Origin: Ziziphus jujuba
Lineage: Eukaryota > Streptophyta > Magnoliopsida > Rosales > Rhamnaceae
DNA length: 64,000 nt
Assembly: GCF_031755915.1 (NCBI RefSeq)
Contig: NC_083380.1
Location: 29,546,501 to 29,610,500, forward strand
Direction of reading: 5' to 3'
The position numbers were made by a program, and so were the translations under genes. This document shows positions 38,415 through 51,339 of the stretch, piece by piece. The number at the start of each line of letters is the position of its first letter. The first letter of the stretch is position 1. The notes under the pieces are model-generated. The model worked only from the letters and a program-made list of their open reading frames with translations, was not told the origin of the DNA and did not search any database.

Positions 38415-41400
38415 CTAATACCTCTAATACTTGCAAAGGATCCAGAGATTCCCCATGATTATGGAGAAGGCGAACAGCAGCCTTAAACATAGGCTCTTTA
38501 CCATCTTGTGGATCCAAATACATATCAAGTAATCTGTAGCCATTGTAGCAAAAACAATAAGGTGGGAATAAAGGAGCCAAAGCAATTTTAAAAACATTAG
38601 AGATACTTCTACATGTATAAGCCTGCATGTGCAAGCATGTCTGTATATCTATCTATGTGCATTACGCATGGAAAAGAGGAAAGAAAGAAAACCAACTGCA
38701 TATAGGCATCTGGTCTGCCAATATCAGCGCAATATTTTTCAGCAGCTTCACTGTCTTCCAGCTTCCTGAAAGGCCAATGTACATCAATTTTAAATATCTA
38801 GAAAACCACAAAAGAACATTGAATTATATTGAAAAATTATATATATATATATACATATATATATTTATCAGTTTTGATCATATAAGGATATCTTGACTTG
38901 ATCATGATTATATTTATATATCCATACATACACAGTAATTCCCCCATGAGGACTTCCGGATGGGAGAAAGACTATATACATACATGCATAGGAATAGAAG
39001 CATAGAAAAGTTTAAAGACTACGAAACTCCTTGTCCACAATGTTTCACATTGACTTGGGTAAAACTAGTTGATGAATAATTACATGCAAACACTATGAAA
39101 ATCCTCAAACTTTGCCAATGTAAACCCAAAGTTGATGCACACAAAAGAAGCAAATAGTTTTTAACATGAATATTTCAGAAAGCAACAAAAAACTTACAAG
39201 GCCAAAATTTGGAGAACCAACGCCTCCTGCCCAAGTTTTCTGTAAAGAATAGCCTGTTGAATAGTGCAAGACTTTGAAATTAGCAATATGCAACAACCGA
39301 TACCTTAGTTGTGGCACTATAAAAGTACCAATGGCAGGCATCCATGATTAACTGCCTAATAGCAGACAAAACAAAAAATAATTGAACTGCCCTAGGCCTC
39401 AAGAGGAAATATTCAGCACAATTTGCTAACCATAGTCCAAAAGGCAGAATCCGAGACAAGGTAATCAAAAGAAATAACAAACCTTTTCCCACCAGAATTC
39501 TGATACTTCGATTAAGTCAAGAACTTCCTCTGGATCATACAAGTCTGAAGACTGCAAAAACATCTGCAGTCTTTCACGAACAGGACTTTGAAAAATCAAA
39601 TTTGTTCCAGAAACATCTGTCTCCATCTTTCCAAGATTAGGGGATTGGGAGCTAGTTTCTGCTTCAGAGGCTTCAAGTGCTGATTTGGCAAGTGAAAGAG
39701 CATACAGTGTATGGAAACGAGTGTCATTTGAATCTTGATCTTCAATCAACCACTGAAGATACCTGTGTAGATGAAGAAGCTCATTGAGAAACTCAAGCCA
39801 TTAAGATTATATCACAAGAGGAAGAAACTTTTTACTCTTTTATGGACATGTATACATAAGAATGAAATTTTCTAATTTAATAAAAATAATTCAACATGAG
39901 ATATGCTCAATAACATATAATATCAAACACACACCTTGACAAGCGATAACATTCAGACTAGACTATATGCCCTACCCTTTAAATCTTATCGCATGAATTC
40001 AAAACAGAAATCCATGTCAAACTCATTGAGAACAATTCTGGTTGAGAGAGTAAACCAAGTAGTAAACCACTTTGGTTTACTCAGTCAACTAAATGATACT
40101 TCCACCACCTTCCCAGCGAGAAACCATTCTCAATTTTCTATGATAATTCAGCTTCAGTATTTAGAAAGTAGTACAATGACAAGAGTGCATAGTAAACTAG
40201 AGTACATAAACGTAGTACAATGACAAGAGTGCATAGTAAACTAGAGTACATAACAATTTACCAGCTAGAAACCATTCTCAATTTTCTATAACAATTTAGC
40301 TTCACTTCTTAGAACAGAGAACAATGACAAGAGTACATAGGTAAACTAGAGAGCTAAAATTTATCATGGTCGCTTACCCACCCTTCTTCCACCTTATGTC
40401 CCTACTACCAAGTGAATCAATGGCCACATTGGAGACAGTTTTCCAAAATCTCAAATAAATTAGGCTAGAATTCATAACAAAATTTATTTCTCTTTATCAA
40501 TCAAGAGTTGACTTTTAAAGCACTTATCAGGTATTCAAATTTATAGAAATTTGTTTTCTCAAGTTGGGGTATCTTGATCAGTTAATAACAAAGTTAGCAA
40601 AGCTTGAAGAGCATTTTGGAGTGCAAACAATGCCCCCTACACTTAAAATTGTGTATACATATGGTAATGGATGTGTGCTTTATGCTTTAGTGCAGAATCT
40701 GTAATTGACATACCTTTGAAATATTTCTACCTTCGTAGGATTAATAGCTGCAATAACTTCATCTGCAAAAAGAAACAAAAATACAATAAAGAAAAATTAC
40801 AAAAACTAATTTCTAAAACAAACTAAATGTTTAAGAAATAATCATTAATTTGTCTGAGTGTCATAAAAGTTTGGCAATAACCATATGGATGAAAAACATC
40901 ATAGAAAAGTATAAGCCACATAACTGCTTAACTATAGGTTTGAAAGAAAGCTCAAGGAAAATGCTGCACCTTCCACATAATACTAAGGCATATGGCACTC
41001 ATAAACATGCACCTTATGTGCAATACCTCCCTTGTACTTGGTGCTTACTAAGGTTAACCAAATCCTTTCATTTTCAGAAAGTATAAATTGAGTAAGCACC
41101 AACTAGGAAACTACAAGGGAATTATAACACATAAGGATTTGTGGGAATCAGATTTGTGAACCAAAGTATACATTCACCTGGAGGAAGCTGATTGGCTCTT
41201 TTATCTGATGTTAAAACTTGAACTGCATAGGCCTGGTTGACATCTGCAATCTAAGAAAACCAACAACTTCCTGATTAGAGCTTTGATTTGTGAACCATAA
41301 AATGCTGTTTCCAAAATCATGAAAAAATAACACATGACAAGCCAACTAAAATAGAAACCATAAACACATACCCATCCAAGATGCTGTATAACAAGTTCTG

Positions 41401-44400
41401 GATCAGATGACTCCTCAAGGATCTTTGATGCCTCAGCAGCAGCAGTCACCTTACCACTGATAATATTAGTATTTGTATCATCTGAGCCATTCTCAAAAGC
41501 AGGATCTTTCCAGAGTCCAGACGAATAATTTCTAGCTAAAATGCGCCAGATTGCCAGGGCCTTTGCGCTCATTCCTCTACTTGCATATAAGAAGGCGAGT
41601 GTTCGTAAATGCCCAGAGTCATCTAACAAAGTCTCCAACTCCTCCTGCACTGCCCATGCAAGTTGTACAGTCACCCTTCAAGCAGGCTCCAGATAATAGC
41701 CTCTGTTTTGCAATGCATTGGTCTACTAAGATTCAACAGTTTACCGACATACACAGACAGTGCATTGTCTTGTGGCCTATAGTGCAGGATGATCTAAAGT
41801 TCTAAACCAAAAATCAAAAGACAGATACAAGAACAAGGGAAGGTGAAGAAGCTAGTAACCAAAGATACTCATCTTTGGTTTGACTTGGTAAAGGAGGCTG
41901 GATTCTCATGGGGTTTTTCAAACTTGGTTTGTTCAGAGGTGATTGCTTCTTTAAAGTGTTGTGGAGGATATCAAAATCTACAAGTGTGGCTGTATAATTC
42001 AATGGTCCCCCATCCATATTTTTATTATCTAAACTATTTGCTTCAAGTAGTTCTAAAACTGAATACAAATACTTTATGAAACTGAATACAAATATTTTGT
42101 GGTGGAATGGATTGCAAAACTAAATATTTTCTGGAACTTATGAAAGGAAGAAAAAGGAGCAGAAAGAGAGAGAAACATACTACGACACAAGAGTTTGTAG
42201 ATGATGCCAGCTTCTCCATGTCATCAACACGATTTAAAGCTCTATAAAGGTACATTAATAGCGTGTCAACCCCCTCCTTCACTGATGGAGTCAACTCTTT
42301 CTCATGACAAACCTCCAGATACCTGTAGCAAGTGCACATGGTGTAACTTGTTCAAGTGTGGGTGGAGAGACAAAAAGGTATTCAACAAAACGTAAATCAC
42401 ATGCTTACCAGTAAATGAAACAAAAAGCTAACTAGTATATGACAAACCAATAATGCTGGTATACCCAAAAAAATTAAAAGCTAGATAATTCCACCATCAC
42501 CCACAACCCCAAAATAGAAAGGAAAAGAAATTTGATAGCAATTCTAAGAAGAAAAGTGAAAAAAAGCAATCAAGCACAAGAAATGTAGAAACCTAATAAT
42601 TGACTTGATAGCGGACTCCAATAGATCAGCTCTACTAGGTGGATTTGAAAGAAAATCATCATCAACTGGAGTATCTACCCCTGCTTTTCGAAGAAAGATA
42701 GCTCTTTGGATAGCCATTAGCCCTTCGTCCACAACATCTTCTAGAGGCGCAGGGGGAGGATGCAAACCCCAATATCGATTTCTAGGAACCTAAAAGAGCA
42801 AGTTCAAGTGCATGGTTATGGAATTCAATAGGGTTTTAGCAACAACAAAACATGGTAAGTCAGTAAGTCAATAATAGAACTTCCATTTGTTTCATGACAT
42901 CCTCATAAAATAAATAATATGTAGCTGCACAAAATTAGCTGAGTAAACCCACATACAAAATTCATTTTCGATGGAATTTTGTCTTCAATGCTTATTATTT
43001 ACTAGCTTAGGGAACAATAGAACAAGAGAGGATCAGCAACACAATTATTTTCCGTCCTACAGCAATATCAGAATGCATTTTCAAATGCAAAAGGAACCTT
43101 AGGTTGAAATTGAAACAACTCCGTATCATAATCCCATCTCGTATAAATTGTTAATATGCACTTTAAGAGACTTTGATATGCTAGGGAACCAAATTTCCAT
43201 CATAAACAGTGCAACCAGTAGAACATCTATAGTTTCGTGTAATGCTCTTTCAAGTTAAAGACAAAATAATGAATACAACACCATGCAAAGAGCATGAGAA
43301 AATATACCAGTAAAGACCATCGATTTGGATCTCGCATTATGAATGGAAACACCTCAGACGGCTGCATGGTTTCGGACTGCAAAAAATGGTTTACTGCTTC
43401 CTCAAAATGCAAGTCAAAAAGTAAGAGAAACCCCACTTGAGCATGAACAAAGGAGAGCATATCCTTTGTTATTTCACCTTCACACTCAAGCTCCTCAACT
43501 AAGGAGATGGCTTCCTTGAAGTTTTTTTTTCTCAATAGGTCTTTAATTTGTTCTTCAGGAGGTAATTTCCTATAGCAAATAACCTAGAAATTGCAATATG
43601 AAAAGAACAACACATCAAAAACTGCAACAACTCACTAGGAACTCAAGGACAAGTACATGGTAACAGGTCATAAGAAACATGAGATAGCATATGAACAATT
43701 CTAATATTCAATAGTCAATTCTCAAATAAATGAATGGACAGTGAAAACTACCAAGTCATGGCCATGATTATAAGTCTATGGTAAGCATAAGTTCACCACC
43801 TCTTCTACTACAAAACCAAAACACAAGTACATATAATTGCTACAAGTAAAACTAAACTTTCAAAAGCATGAATATTTAACTATTTAAAAAAAAAAAAATT
43901 TGCAGCCAAACCTAGGGCTTACAGTGATGTATCTGAGAATAACACCTTTTGAGATGGATCGAATTCGGACATCTATTTTCAATTTGACAAGAATGCATGC
44001 AACAAGAATGCATACAAAGGTTTCCCATGACATACTCAAGGAACCTTAGGCCTGAGGTAAACAGAAATTGGAACTTGAATTCATATCCCAAAAGAAAACT
44101 TAAGCTGCACCTTCGTGCATCTAGGGCCCAAACACAAATATGGATTTTGCACAAAATCAAACAAGAAAGAAGAAGCCTTAGCCAAGATACGATAACACCA
44201 TATCAAGATGAAACTTAGTTAATTTTCTCACTGACATCTGCTCTGTTTCCCTCTTTCATTTAATCACTCTGATTTTACGCCACTCTCTCCCACAGTTTAC
44301 CTACTCATAACCCTCCAAACTTGTGTATGTTAATTGTCCTTTCCCACAATTATTTCCGTATTGTATCTTTTAGATCTTTGACATTGAGGTTTTGTTATGA

Positions 44401-46260
44401 AAATAGATGTTTTTGGTCACTATATGGAATTGATGTGGTTATTAAATTCTTTCACTTTGGTTAAATTTATGTCATCTAAAGCAACATTCGATTAATACAC
44501 AGGCTTCACCCAATCATAACTATGTAACTAAGCAATAGTACACAGGATTCCAGAGAAAAGATTTATGTTGGAACTTTGTTGATTCTTTTCATAATGGGAT
44601 GCAGCTGTCAAGTCCTAGTTTGGAGTGCTTATACATTACCAAATGTATATGTTTTTTCCTTGCTGATATGTATGATGAACCAATATGTAACAACAAATTG
44701 CTTGTCCTCGAATTATTTTTTAAGCTGTTTTATCCATCAGTATGATCTACATAAGCAGAACACAGAGTTAAAGTTCTAACAGATTTATAAGCAAGACTGC
44801 CCAGTAAATAATATTAATCTTTGCCTCGTGCATAGGAAAACCATAAAGTACAAAATTGACCAGATAAAGAAATAAGGTACTAAACGTTTCTACTTCAATT
44901 CCATCTTATCATCCTAAATTGAATTTATCATTTAACCCACATTAAGTGATAACTTTAGCATTTCTCTAGCGTAAACAAAACAGCATACACACTAAAATTG
45001 AAAACAAAAAATTGGCAGCGTGTATAACTAATCCGAACAAAGTATATCACAGAATATTGGATCATGATATTTACATACCTTTGTGGGTGTAGCAACAGCA
45101 ACTAGTTTTCCACTCCCATTTTCCTCATCCGCAACAAAACAAGGCCCTCCAACCCCTTCACCACCAAAAGTAATTGTTTGAATACAACTACCTGATTTCT
45201 TATGATACAAATCCATCTTTCCATCACTCACAACCACCACATACGAAGATATCTCCCCTATAGAGTCTGGACCAGAACTGAATACCAAGCTCCCAGCAAC
45301 CGGCTGGCCATGTGCATTGACTACCACACCTACATTGTCCACCAACAACAGCACATTCCACTCTTTGCACAACAATTTTAAACGTGGCCGACTAGATACA
45401 TCAGGTAACGAAAATATCACACCACTTTGTCCCGTAACACACGAAATCAAGCTATAACCATTAACAGTACCAACAATAATCGAATCATTGAGCCACACCA
45501 TAGTCATAATCCCATCAATACATTGAATTTCTTTCAGAATTACAAAAGACCCATTTACACCGTCCCCATCTCGATCATTTTTACCTACTCTACTACCCAA
45601 AACAAGCTCTATAAGTATCAATCTTTTACCACCCACTAGAACAGCAAAAACATGATTACCTTCAAGGTGCTGCTCTGGTTCTTTGCTCTTCAATCCATTA
45701 GCTCTAATCCCACTCCCCAATTTCAACAAAAACCTCTGACTCGTATTCCCATAATCCGAAGAATTCCCAACGCTTTCCGACAAACTCGAACACTCCGCTT
45801 CACTACTCCTCAGCCGCCTCGTGATCACCGAAACCCCTCTCAAGAAACTCAGTTTCTTCAACGGCTGAAACAGAAGCGTATCAACAAGAAACAAAAACCC
45901 ACCGGAAAGCACCAAAACTTTCCCTATCTCACCGAGTACCAGTATGGTATCCAGTGAGGAATCTCCGACCGAAACGCTCCGCAAAAATGAGAGATTCTGT
46001 GGAGCAGCGGCAGCCAAAGCGGTATTACCGGAAGAATCATCGGAAGAGGTTTGGGAATTGGAACTACTAGGGTTCGCCGAAAGCAAAAGGAGAGAGCCGG
46101 ATTGAGTTCCGGCGTAGATCAGGGTCTGAGAATCGGAGACGGTGAAGACGGCGAGAGATCGGAAAGGAGAGCGAGAGTAATTGGACACATCCAAGTGTGA
46201 GAGTGGCTCAAGTACTGTGCGACTACGAGTCCGAGTCCTCGGCTGGGGAGGCTTCGCCAT
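35952..46260 (-). CDS. VPS3: VPS3/TGFBRAP1-type vacuolar sorting protein (CORVET tether subunit)
   Basis: Exons (minus): 45079-46260, 43308-43583, 42593-42789, 42181-42322, 41372-41644, 41178-41250, 40714-40762, 39483-39762, 39198-39253, 38697-38765, 38422-38533, 38098-38187, 36595-36765, 35952-36044; 1020 aa with all phases closing. The N-terminal exon holds a CNH/beta-propeller domain (about 30-390; LSHLDVSNYSRSPFRSLAVF, LVAVATPTK). The helical repeat region contains the VPS39-type motifs FLYASRGMSAKALAIWRILA and RYLQWLIEDQD. The C-terminus has the VPS39 zinc-finger-like motif LCDSCHARLG followed by TVVCYK. The family tethers endosomes before fusion on the route to the vacuole. The first ATG of the frame is 46260 (MAKPPQP); the frame is open upstream without another good start. 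The exon 10 donor (CA|GTTGGT) is non-consensus, but phase and protein continuity support it. Intron 12 holds a hAT-type insertion, intron 7 a tandem repeat and intron 11 a GA microsatellite. Confidence 0.93.
36240..36370 (-). mobile_element. Possible tRNA-derived SINE in the last VPS3 intron
   Basis: Read on the minus strand, CAGCTCAAGTGGTTA resembles a pol III A box. About 20 bases further, AGTTTGATTCGGGAC resembles a B box (GGTTCGANNCC with two changes). A T-rich tail lies near 36230-36240. No flanking duplication was found, so this is tentative. Confidence 0.3.
37178..38090. mobile_element. hAT-type non-autonomous element inserted at the VPS3 exon 12 donor
   Basis: A perfect 8-bp duplication, ATTATACC, flanks the element at 37170-37177 and 38091-38098. 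The left end starts CAGTGTTATCAC; the right end, reversed, starts CATGGTTGTTAA, giving imperfect terminal repeats. Both ends are rich in subterminal CGATAC/GTATCG words (ACGATACACGATACGTG). No transposase frame is seen. The right-hand duplication includes the last base of exon 12 and the first seven bases of the intron. Confidence 0.8.
38373..38411. repeat. (GA)n microsatellite in VPS3 intron 11
   Basis: About 19 GA units end 10 bp from the 5' splice donor of VPS3 exon 11 (coding strand GTATTAGACCCTCTCTCT). Confidence 0.95.
40116..40355. repeat. Nested tandem repeats in VPS3 intron 7
   Basis: A 44-bp unit starting GTACAATGACAAGAGTGCAT is tandemly repeated at 40171 and 40215. A larger unit of about 145 bp, starting near GAGAAACCATTCTCAATTTT, recurs from about 40118 to about 40263 with some divergence. 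Both are intronic and non-coding. Confidence 0.85.
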
Positions 46261-46488
46261 GTGTGAGGGAATCGGGGAGAGAGAGAGAGAGAGAGAGTGA
46301 AAATTCTCCGGCGAGAAAACCAAAACCGATCGAGTTCTCAAAACTCTTCTCTTACTTCGAGCTTTTTCCTCCTTTTGGACCGGTCCTGGACTGAACAGTA
46401 GAGAAACTATGTTGGTTTAAAATTGACCCGACCCGGTCCACTTCAGTTGGTCAAATGGATTTTTCGTTAGTGTTTTTCAGAATTTTTG
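46261..46488. promoter_or_regulatory. VPS3 5' UTR and promoter-proximal region
   Basis: Lies just upstream of the VPS3 start. It contains a CT-rich stretch on the coding strand (GA run at 46276-46298 on plus), common in plant 5' UTRs. The first copy of a 623-bp direct repeat begins about 230 bp upstream of the ATG. Confidence 0.45.
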
Positions 46489-47111
46489 TTATTAAACAAA
46501 TATTAATTTTTGTTTTTATATATATATATATGGATTTTAAAAAATGTTGAAAATATTAATTTTAAAAGAAATATTATTCAATTTAAAAAAGAATAAATAT
46601 AGACTAAACTGAAATAAAAATAAAATTATAATGGGACTACATAAATATAGTGAATAGAGAAGTAGTTGAAATTGTTTGGATAATTCTACCACACTACACT
46701 ACAAAATTTAATAACCACATTATAATTTATACATATATACTTAATTAAATTTTTATTATGTACATTGATAAATTAAATCTTATTATTACACCAACTTTAC
46801 TACTAATTCCCTTTGCTTGGCCTGATTTCTACGCATTATTCATCTTCAACCTTGCTTGTGAATAGTAGACTAATCTAATTGATTTGAATGCTTGAATCAT
46901 GAGTTTTATATGCTCTGTTACAATCAACTCAAATTTTTTTTTTTATTTTTTATATAGGAGTTCAAATTTCAGCGGAGGAACAAGCCTTTTTTTGAATAAA
47001 CATAAATAAACGATTTCATATATCATTGAATTTCCATTTATTTTTTATAATCCAAATTTAATTATTTATTTCAGTATATAAAATTTGGATAGATTCAAAT
47101 CATCCAAGCTA
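46489..47111 (+). repeat. Direct repeat copy 1 (about 620 bp)
   Basis: Nearly identical to 48017-48641 in the same orientation, from TTATTA..CAAATATT to CATCCAAGCT. There are only scattered substitutions and small indels. It ends where the hAT-like fragment starts. Confidence 0.9.
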
Positions 47112-47315
47112 GAGGTGGGCTCGGTGCGGATTGATTCGGTTTTATGGGTTTTTTTAAACCTAACCGACCAATTCGGTTTAGGTTGGATACATAACTGAAC
47201 CGAACCGAATCCCATATGCAATCCGAAAACCGACCAAATCGACCATACTTTGTCAGTTTGAGTTGGGTTTGCGGTTTGGACCGGTTTGGACTTCGTGTTG
47301 GGCCTTGTCCCAAAT
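47111..47315. mobile_element. hAT-like element terminal fragment
   Basis: Begins TAGAGGTGGGCTCGG, close to the terminal repeat of the MITE at 954. It continues with subterminal CGGTTT/AACCGA words typical of such elements. No matching right end (GCCCACCTCTA) or duplication was found nearby, so it looks truncated. Confidence 0.5.
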
Positions 47316-48016
47316 TCTATATATATTTCGAATTTGGTATTTTTTGGATCAAAATTGTATAAAAAAATTTTTAGACCTTTTTAATCATCAATCTATATTT
47401 TAAATTAAGTATCTTTTTCAAATTATTTTTTAATTAAATAATTTTAACATACATCCATCCACCTAAACAAAAATACCAAATAAGTTAACTATTAAGCATC
47501 AAACATATTAAATAATACAACACAAAATCATACAACTATAATACAAATCTACAACTACCACCACCTAATTATACACCATATATCAACAAATAAATTCTAG
47601 AGCAAGTCTACAATCATTATTAGCTATAAAATAAAATACAACCCATATTTGAAATCTTAAATTTTAAAATGAACTTATAATTAAATAAACTAATAATCCA
47701 TAAAAATGAAAATTATTTTAAATATTGTTTTCTTCCACATTCTCCATTCCATGAAAAGCCACCAGCAACCACAAACTCAATCTCACAATATGCCATGCAA
47801 AGCTCACTACTTCAATAAACCAAATTCCATTCATCCTTCAACAAACATTAAAATTATAAATAAACATTAAACATTAAGCATTAAATGTAAAGAATTAGCA
47901 ATCAATAAACATTAAGTGTATTACTAAAATATTATCTAACTTTAAAGATAATTGATGATTTGGAATTAACAACAAACTTACCAAGCAATCATAGATCAAT
48001 TAGGTGGAGGTAAACT
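47316..48016. other. Spacer between the two 620-bp direct repeats
   Basis: AT-rich, without an open frame or recognisable element. It separates the two repeat copies. Confidence 0.5.
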
Positions 48017-48641
48017 TTATTAGGCAAATATTAATTTTTGTTTATATATATATGGATTTTAAAAAATGTTGAAAATATTAATTTTAAAAGAAATATTATT
48101 CAATTTAAAAAAGAATATAAATAGACTAAACTGAAATAAAAATAAAATTATAATGGGACTACATAAATATATTGAATAGAGAAGTAGTTGAAATTGTTTG
48201 GATAATTCTACCACACTACACTACAAAATTTAATAACCACATTATAATTTATACATATATTCTTAATTAAATTTTTATTATGTACATTGATACATTATAT
48301 CTTATTATTACACCAACTTTACTACTAATTCCCTTTGCTTGGCCTGATTTCTAAGCATTATTCATCTTCAACCTTCCTTGTGAATAGTAGACTAATCTAA
48401 TTGATTTGAATGCTTGAATCATGAGTTTTATATGCTCTGTTACAATCAACTCAACATTTTTTTTTATTTTTTATTTTTTTATATAGGAGTTCAAATTTCA
48501 GTGGAGGAACAAGCTTTTTTTTGGAATAAATATAAATAAACGATTTCATATATCATTGAATTTCCATTTACTTTTTATAATCCAGATTTAATTGTTTATT
48601 TCAGTATATAAAATTTGGAGAGATTCAAATCATCCAAGCTA
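48017..48641 (+). repeat. Direct repeat copy 2 (about 620 bp)
   Basis: The second copy of the 46489-47111 repeat. Past its end, 48642-48900 continues with diverged restatements of its last segment (AATCTAGACGA, CAGTATA, CAAATCA words). The end of the unit is thus itself part of a weak tandem series. Confidence 0.88.
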
Positions 48642-48975
48642 TATATTTCAAACAAGTTCACTTATCAGTAAATTTTCATTTCAATTTATATAATCTAAAT
48701 TCAATTATTTTCTTCAGTATACTTAGAGTATGGCACATTCAAATCAATCAGGTTACATATACTAGATCTAAATGTTTTCTTTGATATACATAATCTAGAC
48801 GAATTTAAATGATTTGAGTTATATAATCCGAATATAATTGTATTTTCCATATACATAATCTAGACGAGTTAAAATTATACAGGTTATGTATACCGAACAA
48901 CGTCAAAATTCTTATTCCCTTTTTTTTTTTTTTAAGTAATTTGTATGAATAACATATAGAATGAGAATTAAGAAA

Positions 48976-48976
<1 letters not shown>

Positions 48977-49012
<36 letters not shown>
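48977..49012. repeat. (AAT)n microsatellite
   Basis: About 12 perfect TAA/AAT units. Confidence 0.95.
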
Positions 49013-49015
<3 letters not shown>

Positions 49016-49339
49016 GCATATAAAGAAAACAAATAAACCATCAAAGAAAGTTAAATAAGGAAATAAATGATTTTCCAATTTTTTTTGTTTATTTTTTCCT
49101 CTTGATCGCTAAATTTTATTGTCTCCATTGTTAAAGTTTTTTTTTTGTTTTTTTTTTTAAACTCTATTATAGTGTGTGTAATATTTTATTTTTATTCTAT
49201 TTAAGTATTTGAAGGTATTTGTAATCTTTTATTAAAAAAATTTTTTTAATATAAAAATATAATTGAAAACGGTTATTAAATTTGATATCGTGAATGGAAT
49301 TACTCAAATTGTTTTTCTTCCTCCACCAATAATCCAAAA

Positions 49340-50490
49340 GGTATTTCTCACTAAATTATGTCTTTTGTCACACTTTTTTTTTTTTTTCTTTTTCTTTTGG
49401 CTTTTTCAACGCAATAACTATAATTTGGAACTATCATATCGAGAACAAAGGAAAATGGTCAACCTATATGAAAAATCCTTAATCCATAGTTCACCTTTTA
49501 GGGATCCACACAGAGCAAATTTTTAATGGTTTTGGAAGCACTACTTCCTCCTCTAACAAATAAGTGGGCTCGCATGGAATTCACACGTACAATGTTCATC
49601 TGTTTGTGGAGGGAGCTTTAGAAATTTTTGGCCGAATAAGATTGGCAAATGAAAATCTTATAATAACCATTTATTTTTCACAAACTTTTTCAAGCTTTTA
49701 GATCTTTAATTAAAACAATATTAACTGCTTTTATATATTCAATGCAATATTGCTAAGACAAATTATTCACCAAAAAAAGAATATAGCTAAGAAACACAGA
49801 AGACGCTAGCTCAAACTTCATCATTTGAGTTTTTTTATTTTTTATTTTTTTTAAGGATTATTATTGTTGCTAATCTCTAAACTATATTTATATTTGCACT
49901 TTGATTTTCATTATTATTAATCAAACAAAAATGGGTATATCTCACTAAACAAAATCTTTTTGTGACAATTCCCCCCCCAACAACGCAACAACTATAATTT
50001 TGAACTACCATAAGGAAAATGGTCAACTTGTATGAAAAATCCTTAATCCATACACACCTTTTGGAGATCCACGCCTAAATGAGAGCAAATTTTCAATGAT
50101 TTTGGAAGTACTGCACCCTCCTCTCACAAACATGTGGGACTCGTATGGGATTCACACATATAATGTTCATCTATTAGCGGAGGGAGGAGCATCGGAAATT
50201 TTTACCCAAATAAGATTGGCAAATGAAAATCTTATAATAACCATTTATTTTCACAAACTTTTTCAACATTTTGGATCTTTAACTAAAACAATATTCACAG
50301 CTTTTTATATTTTCAATGCAATATTGCTAAGACAAATTATTCACCCAAAAAAAGAATATAGCTAAGAAAAATTGAAGACTCTAGCTCAAACTTCATTATT
50401 AGACTTTTTTTTTTTTTTAAATTTAGGATTAATATTACCTTTAATCTCTAAACTATACTTATATTTACACTTTGGTTTTTATTATTAATA
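49340..50490. repeat. Tandem duplication with a period of about 564 bp
   Basis: Copy 1 is about 49340-49925 and copy 2 about 49926-50490. The anchor GAAAATGGTCAAC occurs at 49451 and 50015. Long shared blocks include TTGGCAAATGAAAATCTTAT and CAATATTGCTAAGACAAATT. The copies differ by many substitutions and small indels, so this duplication is older than the 130-bp one. No conserved reading frame spans both copies. Confidence 0.88.
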
Positions 50491-51050
50491 TTTCTTTTTG
50501 CACTTTGGTCTCTAAAATTTAGTCTTTGTTATATTTTGGTTTTTTAAATTATTTTTAATCTAATCTTTATCAATTTTTAAGTATACAATACATATAATGT
50601 AACATGTAGTAATCTTATAACGTTGCCTAATTTTACAATTTTGTTGTTTTCATGATGCAGTAGGTGCATTGCATGCCTCAAATACTTCTACAAATTAAGC
50701 TAAGATTAGTTTCAAAGATCAAAGATTAACAAAAATTGAAGTTCAATGACTAAAATGGTAAAAAGAAAAAAAAAAGAAAAAGACATTTAAAAACCAAAGT
50801 TCAAATGTGAACATAATTTAGGAATTAAAAGTGCTAATAATCCGTTTTTTGATTTATTTAAAGATAAAGAATTCGAATTTGAAATTATTATATAATTAAA
50901 CAAAAATGTTTAGCATAAACTTTAGATGAGAAAAAAGCTTTAGGTGAAGATATTTTTTTTCCCTGATATAATATATCTTGACAACAAACATCTCAATTTC
51001 ATGCTTAAATTGTGGTAGAGTATTAGTCCTTACATATATAGCTAGAATAA

Positions 51051-51318
51051 AAAGAAAAACAAAGTTGAAAAATATGCTCTGAAAATATGTTAGTAAAACA
51101 AAGACGAACAGAGTAGGGTGAAATATAGAGAATGCAATATTTTATTAATACGAGTACAACCAATATAAATACTATGCACGTATAGTTGCTGTTAGAGAAG
51201 ATAAACAATATATCCTATATACACAGTATAGTTTAAATTCAAAAAATAGATAGTCTAACTAATATTTAAAAATTAAACAATAACTAGCCTAACTAATATT
51301 GGTTACAATGTTCTATCA
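51051..51318 (-). repeat. 3' LTR of the defective Copia element
   Basis: 268 bp, matching 53264-53531 at about 95% identity by eye (roughly 14 differences). On the minus strand it starts TGATAGAACA directly after a polypurine tract TTGAGGGGGCA. Confidence 0.88.
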
Positions 51319-51339
51319 TGCCCCCTCAAGATTTGGGTT

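Noticed and set aside
41814..42068. Minus-strand frame of 84 aa between VPS3 exons 4 and 5
   Set aside because: Joining exon 4 directly to exon 5 keeps phase and gives the family sequence (SCVVEELETLLDD). The frame lies in the intron and looks like a chance frame or a transposon scrap.
46489..48641. Interpretation of the 620-bp direct repeats as LTRs of a small retroelement
   Set aside because: No TG..CA termini, no primer-binding site, no polypurine tract and no coding remnant between them.
48810..48880. Repeated CATAATCTAGACGA words suggesting a CRISPR-like array
   Set aside because: Only two close copies with irregular spacing in a eukaryotic AT-rich repeat; it is part of the weak tandem series.
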